From IMG/VR virus record IMGVR_UViG_3300028800_000241, positions 1 to 31,699 of that record: a stretch of DNA of 31,699 nucleotides. One strand, 5' to 3'. A model generated the notes under the pieces. The model saw only the letters and a list, made by a program, of their open reading frames with translations. It searched no databases and was not told the origin of the DNA. Both the position numbers and the translations under genes were made by a program. This document shows, one piece after another, positions 1-9,767 of this stretch. Numbering within the stretch: position 1 is the first letter of the stretch; each line of letters opens with the position of its first letter. This DNA comes from a virus.

Positions 1-820
1 TTCCCGACTGCGCCCAAATAATAGCGTGCTTTACCTCTTTTGGTGTGTCCAAAGCGAATGAATGAGGAATAGGAATGCCGTCAGGTGATCCATACACAGG
101 ACCGGCTGTGTTAAACGCATTCCCAATCGTTTGCTGATTGGCGAGTACCGTTGGATCAACGCCAGCCCAAGTTAATACCAACCGGCAAGTCCAGTTAGGG
201 ATGTTCGCCGGAACGCTGCTCACCATCACGATTACCGGCGTCCTCAGTTTGCCTGTAGAGTTGTCATCAGGCAGTACACTGGCCGCGATTGCACCGCAGG
301 TATCGGTAACATTTGTCCCTGCTGTAGGAGTCCCTGATCCCAAAGACACCAAGGAGAACGTCTGGTTCGGGGTAGCCCCAGGCTGTCCAGCGCGCACAAG
401 CGCGTTGTCTACTTCCGCGACGACTGACGCCACATAGAGTCTACAAGGCGTGTCCACGGTTGAATCGAGACTGGGAGGCCCCGGAGCTGTTAGTACAAAC
501 GGTTGTTGGGAAGCCACATACGGCTGGACTCCGAGGTCGATGGGATACCACGAACCACCCGCTGGCGCGGAGCCACCGACCACGGCTGTCCCCACGGTGC
601 TGGATGCGGCCCCGGATTGGTCAGGCACCTCCAAATACAGGTGGCAACCGTCGAAATCTCCCGATGGTGGGGTCACGCTTACCGTCAGCGTGATAGCACC
701 TGAGAGCGGGTCAATGAAACCCGATACCTGGAGCCCAGTTACATCTGACGGAGGTGTGGTACCGGTGCCCCCGGTGCCCCCGTAAACTCCGTTAAAGTTG
801 TTTGTTAACCCTCTGCCCAT
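1..820 (-). CDS. Fibre-like or tail-tip-associated protein, partial (runs off left edge)
   Basis: An open frame starts with ATG at 820, directly next to the TAA of the upstream gene, and stays open to base 2 (273 codons) without a stop. AGGGG lies 8 bases before the ATG. After a glycine/threonine-rich linker the protein has beta-sheet-like segments (VTGLQVSGFIDPLSGAITL and later PCRLYVASVVAEVDNALVRA) that look like Ig or fibronectin-type repeats, rich in G, T, S, P and V. The position after the tail hub gene and this composition suggest a receptor-binding or baseplate accessory protein, which is inference. The C-terminus lies outside the window, so no adhesin or enzyme domain can be assessed. 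The plus-strand frames opposite it look like shadows. Confidence 0.75.
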   Translation of the reverse strand, partial: MGRGLTNNFNGVYGGTGGTGTTPPSDVTGLQVSGFIDPLSGAITLTVSVTPPSGDFDGCHLYLEVPDQSGAASSTVGTAVVGGSAPAGGSWYPIDLGVQPYVASQQPFVLTAPGPPSLDSTVDTPCRLYVASVVAEVDNALVRAGQPGATPNQTFSLVSLGSGTPTAGTNVTDTCGAIAASVLPDDNSTGKLRTPVIVMVSSVPANIPNWTCRLVLTWAGVDPTVLANQQTIGNAFNTAGPVYGSPDGIPIPHSFALDTPKEVKHAIIWAQSG

Positions 821-3800
821 TTATGCTACCCCTGTGAACTCTCTGCCCTGCCACTGGGTGTCAAACGTCCAAGATGCTTGCCCGCTGTATGTGTCCTGAA
901 CAGGTGTCCCACCACCGACAGTGGACTCAGTCCCAGCCGTGATCGTTGCGTCATGATAGCCAACCCCATTAGCTGATCCATAGGACACCAACACGCACGT
1001 GATGTTCTGCCCGATGTACGACGACGACGGCGGCAACGTCACTGTGACCGCCCCGCCCGTAGTGTCTATCTCTGCGATCAAGTCACCCACGCTTGGGGCT
1101 ACCAAGGCAGTGTCCGCTGTTACCCGAATGATCGTCGGCAGTGCTTGCAGTGGAACGTTGGGGGGCGGGAAGGCCACATGAACCGCCGCCGAGTACCTGG
1201 AATAAACCCCGCCGACACCGTTCTGAGTTTTCACATACAACGTCTCAACGGCGGTTCCGTACTCCACCGACCACCGTGTTACCTGCGCTACGGACGCAGA
1301 CATACTGGTCAAAGCCAGGGAGCAAGGAGAGCCAGCGGTGATAGGCACGGAGATACGCTGCCAACCACCCGTCGCCAGAAACACAACGTTCGGTTGTCCC
1401 GTGGCCGACGCGGTAAACTGCTGGCCAGCGGTGCCTTTGATGCTGAAGCTCCAGCACGCAGGCGAAATCCAAGCGATGGGATCGAAGTACGAACTCAGCA
1501 CCCCGATGGAGCCACCGGCCCCGAAGGTGACCGTGGACACTGTGGACAGCTTACCGTCTGGGTTCACCTGGCGAGAGTTAGCCACCGAGGCACCCGCACA
1601 CGAATACTGAGTGTGTGTCAAGTCCTCCGACCAGTCGAGGTAGTTCCAACGGCTGCACTGCCTGATAAAAAAGACCTGGCCTCGCAGCGTCTTAGGAACG
1701 CTGAAATAGCGACCATAGCCGTTGGAAGAATCGGGCACAACGTAGTTGGTACGCACTACCAGGTTGCGCCCGTCGTCGGCCCCCCAGCCACGGTTGGTGT
1801 ACCGCACTTCGAAATAGGAGCCGTGCTGATTGCGCGCCGGGGATGCGGGGGTCAACGTCTGCCCAGCGTCCATGAAGATGCTGCTATCGTCCCAGCTCAG
1901 CAGAGCCGCGTTCGTGACATCCGGCGCGAACACCAAACCAACCGCCCTAGTGTCTACGGCTGAGGGCGCTGACGCGTCAGGAGCAACCTGGAAACTACCG
2001 ACCGGGTTCTGCACTTTGTTAAGAAACACCTGGATATTGTCAGGTTTGCCAAACGAGATTGTGTGTATAAAGCTTTCCGGCACCGCGTTGTCCAACACCG
2101 TAGTAACCTGACCGATCTCCTCTGCCGTAACCGGAGCCATGCTGGACAAGTTCTGAAACTTGATGAGACTTCCGGCACGCGGCTCAACCGTGCGAGACCC
2201 AGACCGGCCAATGTACGTGGCTGAAAACTCAGAGCGCTGTTGGTACGTTCCCTGGTAATGCTGATAGGAGTTCTCAGCCACTAAGGCTTGAGCGGCGAGT
2301 TCGCACTCCACAGCCGTGCGCGGGCGCGGCGAGCAACCCATCTGAACCACTGAACGAATCCCGCTGTCTCCCCACGCTCCTGCCTCTGTGGCAACGCTGG
2401 CCATGTTGGCGGCTCTGCCAATCGCGGCACCCGCGCTGCGGTACGTCACACGAACGAGCTGGCCGACCGGAGGCACGTTGGAGGTCTGGGTGATGGAGTC
2501 CGAGAAGAACACCAACTGCCCTTGGCCGGAGTTGTACTGCGGAGCCCCTGTGTAGGTGCTCTGAGTGGACGAGCCGGAATTGGGCTGCACGATAGTAGCG
2601 ATGGGGGCCAGCCCATCAACGGCGTCAATCTCGTTAGGCCCCACAAGCTGCAATGCCCACGCCGTGGCTACCTGGATCTCGTCCACGTACACACTCTCCC
2701 CGGTGTTGGAACAGCCGGTCAGGTACACCTTCAGCGCCAGGTCGGAAGGGATGCTGGATAACGGCGTTGTCAGAACGCCACTGAACGGTAAGAACTGGCT
2801 CGTCGGAATGCTGGCCACAGGAATGGTTATCCCCGTCTCCGTGAGGCCGGTTCCATCCAACACAACCAGCAGATTTCCCGTGGTCATGCCAAGGGTCTTC
2901 CGCAACTGAACCTGCACGGTGTAAGCCTTACCCACGGCAATAGCGTCGTTCGCATACTGTGCAACGTATGGGTAAGGATCGGTCTCCTGCTTTAAGCGAA
3001 GGGCAGATCCCTCCACAACCAGGTCCGACTCCTGGTAAACTCCGTCAGCACTTTCCCCAGTCCAGGCGCTAAGGTGATTCGAGTCAACCCAGGTGTCGAA
3101 CCCAGTGTTGGCGAACGGAGCCGGTGAGGATAATGCCACCGAGGCGTTGAGAGGCACACTCACGGTGATCCCTGTCACCGTAGCAAAGAGGTTGTTAGAC
3201 ACTACAGGCGCGTAGATGGCATAGGTGTCGTTGGCACCCGTCAAGTCAGCCACATTCGTCCAGGTCCATCGGTTGGTGACCAGACCCGTAATAGGGTCAA
3301 TTTCCGTGATGAAGGTCTTCCAGGTGACGGTGTCTGCGCCGGAAGAAATCCCTGTGACCGTCTGAACCACGCCGTTACTGTCGATGTAGCTGTAGGGTTG
3401 AACCGTGCGGTTCATCTTCGTGAACTGAGCCACCGTCCGAATGCAGTAGCGCCTGCTGGTGCTTACCGTGATGGTCTGCGAACCGTCGCCGGAACCGTTG
3501 CACACTGGGTTCAGCGTAGTGCCACTCACTGCGATCCCATACAGGCAACCGGAGAAGGAGCTGTTCACAGCGCCGGTCCACAGACTGCCCACCACACCGT
3601 TGCCGCCGAGGAAGTCAAACTCCCCGTGAGTGAAGCGCAGGTTGCCCTCCATAGGAAGCGGGCAGATCGACTGCAAGTTGACATCGAACGATGCGTCGGA
3701 GCTTCCGCCGAGGCAGTTCAAATATCCGTTCAGGATTTGTAAGTACTGGGCGGAATGGTCGCGCACGTTCCATTTGGACGTGTCGATGGACGAGCTACCG

Positions 3801-4594
3801 AAGCTCTCATCAATCAGCACGGAGCTGTCTGCCCCGAACACGCTGTCGATCAACTGAAAGGCAGACTGAAGGCCGGTGCCGATGAAGTACTCCTGCACGT
3901 AGTCCTGCGGTTCAACTTGCCCGACTACCGTCACGTCATTGACGATGGGAGCCGACACCGCCGACATCTTCAGATTGGCCGGTGTGAAGTGCTTGCTGTT
4001 GCCGTCCAAAACGGTCGCAGGTAAATCGGTGTCGTCCTGCGGCGCGAAGTACAGCTTGTGATTGTTCCCGTAGAACACGTAGCTCGCGGCTTGACAAAGA
4101 TCCTGCGTCACTGCGAAGAACGTCTTCGTAGGGTCCACTACATACTGCGCTACCAGAGGGCCGTCTTGAACGTTGGACAGGTCGAACTTACCAGGACAGA
4201 TCCTAGCAGCCAACGTCTTAATGATCGTCCCCATGTGGACGTTGAAGAACGTAGGCACGACGCCGATTGGGTTTAGGCTGAGAATGTACTCATCGGCAGA
4301 CGCGTGGTAAACATACCCGTACACAGCCGCGCCGTTGTTAGACCCTAAGAATTGTAAGTCTGGATTGTTGGTGATGTAACCTGTAAACCAGTGCGGATAG
4401 GTCACGGTGTTCAGGTCTATGTACGCTCCGCGCGCCAACTTAACGAAGCTCGAATCGCCCCGCGCCAAGGCGAAGTCTAGCAGGCAAGTGCTCTTGTACT
4501 TGTCAGTCTTGGTAACCTCTTGCCCCGACCTCCACAGATATCTCATGTAGTCGGCACTGGCCCCTGCTTGCGTTGTTGTGAATGTGATCGACAT
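821..4594 (-). CDS. Multidomain tail hub/tip protein with carbohydrate-binding-like insertions
   Basis: This is a 1257-aa virion protein. Residues 1-250 and about 655-865 resemble a baseplate hub or tail-associated protein: WFTGYI near 69, then an LCQAASYVFY segment and LYFAPQDD near 181. Two beta-rich modules appear to be inserted between these halves: a concanavalin/lectin-like segment (about 265-385) and a CBM-like segment (about 495-645, ending in VYVDEIQVATAW). An Ig/FN3-like stretch follows (about 875-980). Near 983-1125 a module beginning NYLDWSEDL recalls the sugar-binding domains of phage head-spike and fibre proteins, and a final beta domain ends at 1257. It probably forms the tail tip and contacts cell-surface glycans. 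Domain assignments come from sequence appearance only. The gene starts 2 bases after the stop of the 122-aa gene. Confidence 0.75.
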   Translation of the reverse strand: MSITFTTTQAGASADYMRYLWRSGQEVTKTDKYKSTCLLDFALARGDSSFVKLARGAYIDLNTVTYPHWFTGYITNNPDLQFLGSNNGAAVYGYVYHASADEYILSLNPIGVVPTFFNVHMGTIIKTLAARICPGKFDLSNVQDGPLVAQYVVDPTKTFFAVTQDLCQAASYVFYGNNHKLYFAPQDDTDLPATVLDGNSKHFTPANLKMSAVSAPIVNDVTVVGQVEPQDYVQEYFIGTGLQSAFQLIDSVFGADSSVLIDESFGSSSIDTSKWNVRDHSAQYLQILNGYLNCLGGSSDASFDVNLQSICPLPMEGNLRFTHGEFDFLGGNGVVGSLWTGAVNSSFSGCLYGIAVSGTTLNPVCNGSGDGSQTITVSTSRRYCIRTVAQFTKMNRTVQPYSYIDSNGVVQTVTGISSGADTVTWKTFITEIDPITGLVTNRWTWTNVADLTGANDTYAIYAPVVSNNLFATVTGITVSVPLNASVALSSPAPFANTGFDTWVDSNHLSAWTGESADGVYQESDLVVEGSALRLKQETDPYPYVAQYANDAIAVGKAYTVQVQLRKTLGMTTGNLLVVLDGTGLTETGITIPVASIPTSQFLPFSGVLTTPLSSIPSDLALKVYLTGCSNTGESVYVDEIQVATAWALQLVGPNEIDAVDGLAPIATIVQPNSGSSTQSTYTGAPQYNSGQGQLVFFSDSITQTSNVPPVGQLVRVTYRSAGAAIGRAANMASVATEAGAWGDSGIRSVVQMGCSPRPRTAVECELAAQALVAENSYQHYQGTYQQRSEFSATYIGRSGSRTVEPRAGSLIKFQNLSSMAPVTAEEIGQVTTVLDNAVPESFIHTISFGKPDNIQVFLNKVQNPVGSFQVAPDASAPSAVDTRAVGLVFAPDVTNAALLSWDDSSIFMDAGQTLTPASPARNQHGSYFEVRYTNRGWGADDGRNLVVRTNYVVPDSSNGYGRYFSVPKTLRGQVFFIRQCSRWNYLDWSEDLTHTQYSCAGASVANSRQVNPDGKLSTVSTVTFGAGGSIGVLSSYFDPIAWISPACWSFSIKGTAGQQFTASATGQPNVVFLATGGWQRISVPITAGSPCSLALTSMSASVAQVTRWSVEYGTAVETLYVKTQNGVGGVYSRYSAAVHVAFPPPNVPLQALPTIIRVTADTALVAPSVGDLIAEIDTTGGAVTVTLPPSSSYIGQNITCVLVSYGSANGVGYHDATITAGTESTVGGGTPVQDTYSGQASWTFDTQWQGREFTGVA
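1610..1622 (+). promoter_or_regulatory. Intragenic CTTGACAC-family site (stoperator-like)
   Basis: AGTGTGTGTCAAG lies inside the tail hub gene. Read on the minus strand it is CTTGACACACACT, matching the core found at most of the early and late promoters in this window. No -10 box follows at 17-18 bases, so it is unlikely to be a promoter. It may be a repressor site within a transcribed region. Function is inferred. Confidence 0.35.
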
Positions 4595-4596
4595 GT

Positions 4597-4965
4597 TTAT
4601 TCCACGTTGCGTAACACGCGCATCAAAGCATCAAATCGTTCCGGCCCCACAACGTCGCGCAACTTCGCGCGCTTCTCATCGTTACCGGCAGACATAGCCG
4701 CGAGGCACATAAACAAATCAAACAGCAGTGGACTGAACTTAACATTCCGAAAACTCAAGCACTGGAGGGACAGCGTGAACCCGAGAGCATCCCGAACACT
4801 CTCAGTGTTGAACTCGGACCTGTTTAGGTCGCAGTCCCTCAAAGTCAAACCGGCCAGCTTCTCAAACACACACCCGAAGAACAATTCATTGGTGTGGTCA
4901 CCGGTCAGCGACCGGCAGTCCTTTCGGATGTGTGTGTCATCGAACTCTCTAAGTGATTCCGGCAT
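4597..4965 (-). CDS. Small tail-module protein, function unknown
   Basis: This is a 122-aa protein between the tape measure and the hub gene. A GTG at 4971 would add two residues, but AGG six bases before the ATG at 4965 supports the ATG. The middle (LTLRDCDLNRSEFN and LQCLSFRNVKFS) has a pentapeptide-like or leucine-rich rhythm, and the C-terminal third is helical and charged. I do not recognise a family. In siphoviruses the slot right after the tape measure often encodes distal tail or baseplate adaptor proteins, but this one is shorter than a usual Dit, so that role is only a guess. It is tightly coupled to its neighbours: the preceding stop is 6 bases upstream and the next start 2 bases downstream. 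Confidence 0.65.
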   Translation of the reverse strand: MPESLREFDDTHIRKDCRSLTGDHTNELFFGCVFEKLAGLTLRDCDLNRSEFNTESVRDALGFTLSLQCLSFRNVKFSPLLFDLFMCLAAMSAGNDEKRAKLRDVVGPERFDALMRVLRNVE

Positions 4966-4971
4966 GGGCAC

Positions 4972-7900
4972 CTAAATACCAAGTGTGTTACGAAGGTTCT
5001 GCTGCAACTGGTCGTCCAAGCTAGGCCCTGACGGAGTAGTAACACTGCCGTTAGGCTGAACAACGCCGGTTGCCGTTAGTGTGTAACCAGCGAGTTTCAG
5101 CTCCACATTGATCGTGCTAGGAAGCGGATTGAACAACCCCGGAGTGACGGTGAACCCACCACTCGCGGTCTTGCTGATGTCGGCGACGATCTCCTGCAAC
5201 GCCTTCCACTGAAGAATCTGTTGATTCAGCGCGTCCACCTGTAACTTGGCGTCTTGCGCGTGGAGATCGTTGATATTCGTGGCGATATCAAAGACCTTGC
5301 TCTCAAGCGTGACCTTCTGTTGAGCAAGGTCAATCTGAGAGTTCAAGGTAGTCATCTGCTGGGCGTACTGCGCGGCCAACTGCTCTAACTGCATACCTTG
5401 CGTAACAGCCCCCGCCTTACGCTGAATCGAACCCTGGTTGACGACAGCAAATACTTGCTGGTTGTACTGCATGGTTAACTGCAACCGCTGCTCCAACAGC
5501 CCGTTCAGGTTAATTGCGTCCTGAACGGCGGTGTCGTTGGCCTGGTTAAGCGCGTTCTGCGACTGAGTCTGCATCTGCTGCAAAGTCGCGTTCAACGCCT
5601 GCTGAGCCGTGGCGATGTTCCCACCAGCGCTTAGGTAATCCGCTACCTGCTGGTTGATCTGTTCCCACTCCTTGTTGACCTGGCTGAGCGTGTCGTTCTG
5701 CAACGACAGGTCGTTGGTCATGGTGCCGAAGTCGGCGATGGTCTGCGTGGCTTGCTGCGACAGGGACGCGATCTGCTGCTCTATACCGGGGAGGATCTTG
5801 TCGAGCTGATCCTGACCGCCCTTCGCACCGGACAAGCGGGAAATGGCGCTGCTCTCTTCCTGCTGCAAGGCCGCAATGGTGTCAACGAGATCGGCCTGCT
5901 TAGTAGAGTAGGCCAACATCGTATCTTTGACTTGCTTCTGAATGTCGTCGGATATGGCCTTCGCAGCCGCAGTGAACAAGCTGCCGATGGTGCTCATGAT
6001 GCTGCCAACCGCGCTAACGATGGCCCCACCCACTCCAGGGATGAGGGAACCGATCTGGCTCATCACGCCGCCGATAGCCGCCAAAGGACCGCCTTCCTTC
6101 CACTGTTGCTGGAAGTCTACGGCGGCATTGGCAATGCCTTTGAAGGCCCCGGCTACGGTCTTAGCGCCTACGGCGATCTCCGCGTCGTAGCCAGTAAACC
6201 CGCCCCCGGTGCCTTTTTGACCGGACGACTTATCGCTGTCGTCGGACTTTGCCTGCTTCCAAGCTGCGACCGGATCAAAGCCGACCAACTTGGTAAGGAA
6301 CTGCTCAATAGACTGGGACCACGTCACCGTAGACTGCGCAATGGCTTGGTTCCACGCTGTTAAAGCAGCCTCCGAACTTTGGAGAGCACTCACCAAAGCC
6401 GCGCGCTGAGCCACAAGTGCCGGGTTCACAGAGGCGGCGTTCGCCCCTCCCATGCTCGGATTAGCCCGGTCGAACTTGTCTAGTTTGTAGGCGGCGTCGT
6501 TAACACCTCTTTGTGCCTGCTCGACGCCCTCCCGAAGAATAGGAGCATCGACAATGCCCCGTAGCTGCTGATCCGGCACCAGCTTGTTCATCTGGCCGAG
6601 TCGTGCGCTGTAGTCCTTGAGCCGCTGGTTGTAGAGGTTCTGAAGTTCGACCGCGAGCTTGCGCGTCTCTACTGATTCGGCGTTCCGGGCCTGCGCGTTC
6701 TCCAAAAGCTGCTGCTTCTCGCGAATCAGGATCTCAAGCTCCCGCTCTCTGGCGGCGAACATCTGAGCTTCGCCAGCGTTGACAGAGCCGGGAGACACTA
6801 CGGCTGCGATACTGGCCTGCTGCGAAGCTGCTTCGAGTTGAGTGGCGCGGAGTTTGTCGGCGTACTCAACCGCCGCAGTGCGCTCTGTTTCAATTAAGGC
6901 GATACGCTCCTGTGAGCGCAGGCTGGTCTGTTCCGCAAACTGCCCGGTTGCCCGGTCCATCTGGCCTTGCAACTTGGCACGCTCGGCTGTGCCGGGACCT
7001 AGCTGGGACAGTGCTTCGGCGTCGTCTCTAATCTTGATCTGCCGCTGCTCTTTGACGAGAGCGGTTTCTTTGTCGAAGGCTTCGAGCTGTGTCAAATAGC
7101 CGTTCTCGGCTTGAAACTTGGTGAGGGCCAGCTCTTTCTTAACGGCGTCTTCCTGTAGTGCGATGACGGCCTTGAAGTGGTCGCGCCGGATCTCGTAGCC
7201 TTCGTTGTTAGCTGCCCGTTGTGACGCAGAAACAGACTCGTTAAGAGAGTCTACAAGCTTGGTATAGCGCGCGTTGAACGCCTGGTGGTCTGCCTCCAAA
7301 GAATCCGAGGCTTCCTTTTTCTTTAGCTGCTCCGGTCCTGTAACCCCAGGCGCACCAGCAATCTTGGCTTTGTCCTGTTCGTACCTAGCGTCTACAACCT
7401 TCTTCTCTTGCTGAAGGGAGTCGATCTCGGTAGCAACGTACCCCTTAATCCTCTCCGCTGCATCTTTGTGGGACAACGTACGCGCAGCCACAGCCTCTTG
7501 CGTGGCGTTAGACAGATACTTCTCGGTTGCGGCGATCTCCTCAGCATGTGCTGAAAAGTCCTGCTTGGCTACGTCAAAGTCTTTGCGGTAGTCCTTCGCT
7601 GGGGTAACCGTACCCGGTGGAGGTGGCGTTTTGCTGGTGACAGGTGTGTTAAGTCGGTGCGCGCTTCGGCTGTCGCTCTGCCCTGATGTGACACCACCCT
7701 CTCCCCACTGTTCTTCCATAACAGCTTGAGAAAGTGACTTATTACCAGACAACAAATCGCGCAAACGAGCGGCACGTGCGTGAATCTCGTCTTCTTTTCG
7801 GTTCTCTTCTTTAAGCAGTAAATCAAACTTATTGGTAGGCGAGGTATCGCCGAAGTCGGCGTTGTACGCAGCTTGGTCTTTAGCCCTCTGTTCGGGGGTG

Positions 7901-9756
7901 CCTTTCTTGTCTAAGACATCCTGTGCCAAAGCAGCTTGTCTAGCCCGCTGCTCACCCATCAACCTACCGCGTTCCTCCAGCGAATGTACACCGAGAGCTA
8001 GTATTCCGACATGTTCATTAACGATGTTAACTACCGAACCTAGCATTGAAAACGCAAGTATCAGCGGGTCAAGCACGGTCGAGCTAGAGCCTAGTAAAGC
8101 TAGGTTATGAGCAACGTCGATCAGCAGGTTTGAAAACATCTTCAAACCGTTTGAGATAGAGTCTTGGTTGTCCTTGAACCACTCCGACAACACTGCGAGA
8201 GCCTTGTTAATGGCGTCGTAGATCGGCTGGGCACCGGCAGCTTCAGCCCGCTTGAGCATGAGTTCCATGCTCTCCACAACAGATTTCTGATGACCTTCCA
8301 TCTGCTGTAAGGCGGCGATGTGCGCCTGCATAGAAGGGAGGTTGCCAATACGGTCAACGAGGTCGTGGTATTTCAAACCCTGGTCGCGCAGCGACACCCA
8401 TTGATCGTTCGTCAGGCCAAGCACCTGGAGCCACTTCGACGTGGGAGGAAGGGTGCCCTCCATTGCCTTGGGGATTTCCATGACGGCGCGTTGCACACTC
8501 TGCGCACTGGCACCAGACGCCTTAAGGGCCATGCCGTACATGGTGGCGAGTTGGACTAGTTGCTGGAGATCCCCCACACCGGCTGTAGCGCCGTTGTTGG
8601 CGAGAGCCTTGAAGATGTTCGTTAGCTGGTCTGGATTGAGGTGTGCGGCTATGGCGGCATCCTGCAAAGCTTTGACTACGACGGGCGCAACTTCCGCCGC
8701 GCGTTTGAAGTTCTCAGCCAGGTCGTCGGAAAAGCGAACATTAGCGTCTAGGACACCTGTGAGTTCATCAGCCTTAGCTTCCAACTCGCGCAGGTATTCG
8801 ACACCAGACTCTAACGCCTTGAACGGAGATTCCAGCGCCTTTACAACGCCGTTAATGACCTCGGACAGGAGCTTCCATATAACTACGAACTGCGCAAGCC
8901 GAGAGATGTTCTCGACTGTGAAGAAGTTCTCAACTCCCTTTCCACCGGCTCCGATAGGGTTAGCAGCCCGTTTGTCGAAGGCAGCGTTCTCGGCGTTGGC
9001 GCGCTCTTGAATAGCGGCCATCTCCTCACCAGCCCTGATGCGCGTCATCAGTAAGCGCTGTTCATCGTGAGCTACAGCAGCGTCAAAGGCAGCGTTCTCC
9101 AGGTTGGCCTTCACCTGGATTGCCTCGATCTCTTCGCCGACCCGAGTACGGGTCATCAAAAGACGCTGTTCTTCCTTTGTGGCAGCGGCGTCAAAGGCAG
9201 CGTTCTCCAGGTTGGCCTTCTCTTGGATCGCCGCCATCTCCTCTTCGTAGTTACGGATACGAGAACCCTGGACACCTTCCTGCTCGATGTCAATAACTTG
9301 CCCGAAGCGCTGTGCGGGCGTAGTCTTAACCAGGTCGTCGGCCAGCTCCCGCTTAGCGGCAATCAGCGCAGCCTGGTCGTTTAGAGAGGCAGTGACCTGG
9401 GCAGCGGCGTCGATCTCCACCTGAGCGGTGGCAACGGCGCGCTCGCGCTGTGCGAGTGCGGCGGCTTCTTGAGCAGCGTTCTGCTTCTCCAGCTCCTTAA
9501 ATTGCGCGAAGGTCGCGGCCTCGGCGTCCTCAACCGTCGTCCCAAACAGATCGGCTAGAGTCGCCTTCAGGTCTACGACGGCTTCCTTGATACCGACGAA
9601 CGCGTCCGCACCAACGGTGGCGAGAATCTCTGCACCACCTAAGCCAGCGAGAAACTTATCCCACTCAGCCCGTATCGCAGATAGTGACTCCACGAACGGA
9701 GCAAGCGGTATTGCAATCGACAGAACCTCGTTGAATTGTGCCTCTTGATCCGCCAT
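4972..9756 (-). CDS. Tail tape measure protein
   Basis: At 1594 aa this is the longest gene in the window and lies between tail chaperone and tail tip genes, as tape measure genes do. A GTG at 9771 is possible, but AAGGAA seven bases before the ATG at 9756 favours the latter. The protein is almost entirely helical. It has an N-terminal A/E-rich coiled coil, three near-identical 36-residue repeats (about residues 172-263), a long K/E/Q-rich central coiled coil, a G/A/I-rich hydrophobic stretch around residues 1230-1275 (GSLIPGVGGAIVSAVGSIM and flanks), and a Q/N-rich C-terminal coiled coil. It sets tail length and is expected in the tail lumen, where the hydrophobic segment may help membrane passage during DNA delivery. 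No lytic transglycosylase or peptidase motif was noticed. Confidence 0.95.
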   Translation of the reverse strand: MADQEAQFNEVLSIAIPLAPFVESLSAIRAEWDKFLAGLGGAEILATVGADAFVGIKEAVVDLKATLADLFGTTVEDAEAATFAQFKELEKQNAAQEAAALAQRERAVATAQVEIDAAAQVTASLNDQAALIAAKRELADDLVKTTPAQRFGQVIDIEQEGVQGSRIRNYEEEMAAIQEKANLENAAFDAAATKEEQRLLMTRTRVGEEIEAIQVKANLENAAFDAAVAHDEQRLLMTRIRAGEEMAAIQERANAENAAFDKRAANPIGAGGKGVENFFTVENISRLAQFVVIWKLLSEVINGVVKALESPFKALESGVEYLRELEAKADELTGVLDANVRFSDDLAENFKRAAEVAPVVVKALQDAAIAAHLNPDQLTNIFKALANNGATAGVGDLQQLVQLATMYGMALKASGASAQSVQRAVMEIPKAMEGTLPPTSKWLQVLGLTNDQWVSLRDQGLKYHDLVDRIGNLPSMQAHIAALQQMEGHQKSVVESMELMLKRAEAAGAQPIYDAINKALAVLSEWFKDNQDSISNGLKMFSNLLIDVAHNLALLGSSSTVLDPLILAFSMLGSVVNIVNEHVGILALGVHSLEERGRLMGEQRARQAALAQDVLDKKGTPEQRAKDQAAYNADFGDTSPTNKFDLLLKEENRKEDEIHARAARLRDLLSGNKSLSQAVMEEQWGEGGVTSGQSDSRSAHRLNTPVTSKTPPPPGTVTPAKDYRKDFDVAKQDFSAHAEEIAATEKYLSNATQEAVAARTLSHKDAAERIKGYVATEIDSLQQEKKVVDARYEQDKAKIAGAPGVTGPEQLKKKEASDSLEADHQAFNARYTKLVDSLNESVSASQRAANNEGYEIRRDHFKAVIALQEDAVKKELALTKFQAENGYLTQLEAFDKETALVKEQRQIKIRDDAEALSQLGPGTAERAKLQGQMDRATGQFAEQTSLRSQERIALIETERTAAVEYADKLRATQLEAASQQASIAAVVSPGSVNAGEAQMFAARERELEILIREKQQLLENAQARNAESVETRKLAVELQNLYNQRLKDYSARLGQMNKLVPDQQLRGIVDAPILREGVEQAQRGVNDAAYKLDKFDRANPSMGGANAASVNPALVAQRAALVSALQSSEAALTAWNQAIAQSTVTWSQSIEQFLTKLVGFDPVAAWKQAKSDDSDKSSGQKGTGGGFTGYDAEIAVGAKTVAGAFKGIANAAVDFQQQWKEGGPLAAIGGVMSQIGSLIPGVGGAIVSAVGSIMSTIGSLFTAAAKAISDDIQKQVKDTMLAYSTKQADLVDTIAALQQEESSAISRLSGAKGGQDQLDKILPGIEQQIASLSQQATQTIADFGTMTNDLSLQNDTLSQVNKEWEQINQQVADYLSAGGNIATAQQALNATLQQMQTQSQNALNQANDTAVQDAINLNGLLEQRLQLTMQYNQQVFAVVNQGSIQRKAGAVTQGMQLEQLAAQYAQQMTTLNSQIDLAQQKVTLESKVFDIATNINDLHAQDAKLQVDALNQQILQWKALQEIVADISKTASGGFTVTPGLFNPLPSTINVELKLAGYTLTATGVVQPNGSVTTPSGPSLDDQLQQNLRNTLGI
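8968..9243 (-). repeat. Tandem 108-bp repeats in the tape measure gene
   Basis: About 2.5 head-to-tail copies of a 36-codon unit. Each copy begins EE(M/I)xAIQ and contains ENAAFD, and the first two also share EQRLLMTR. The nucleotide copies are diverged but clearly related. The unit length suits a helical module, so copy number changes would lengthen or shorten the coiled coil and hence the tail. Confidence 0.85.
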
Positions 9757-9767
9757 AGTAGTTTCCT

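Noticed and set aside
138-785. Plus-strand frames opposite the partial fibre gene
   Set aside because: The minus strand is open throughout, begins right after the hub gene with a good ribosome binding site, and has protein-like composition.
8968-9243. Repeats considered as a CRISPR array
   Set aside because: They are contiguous in-frame 108-bp coding repeats without spacers.
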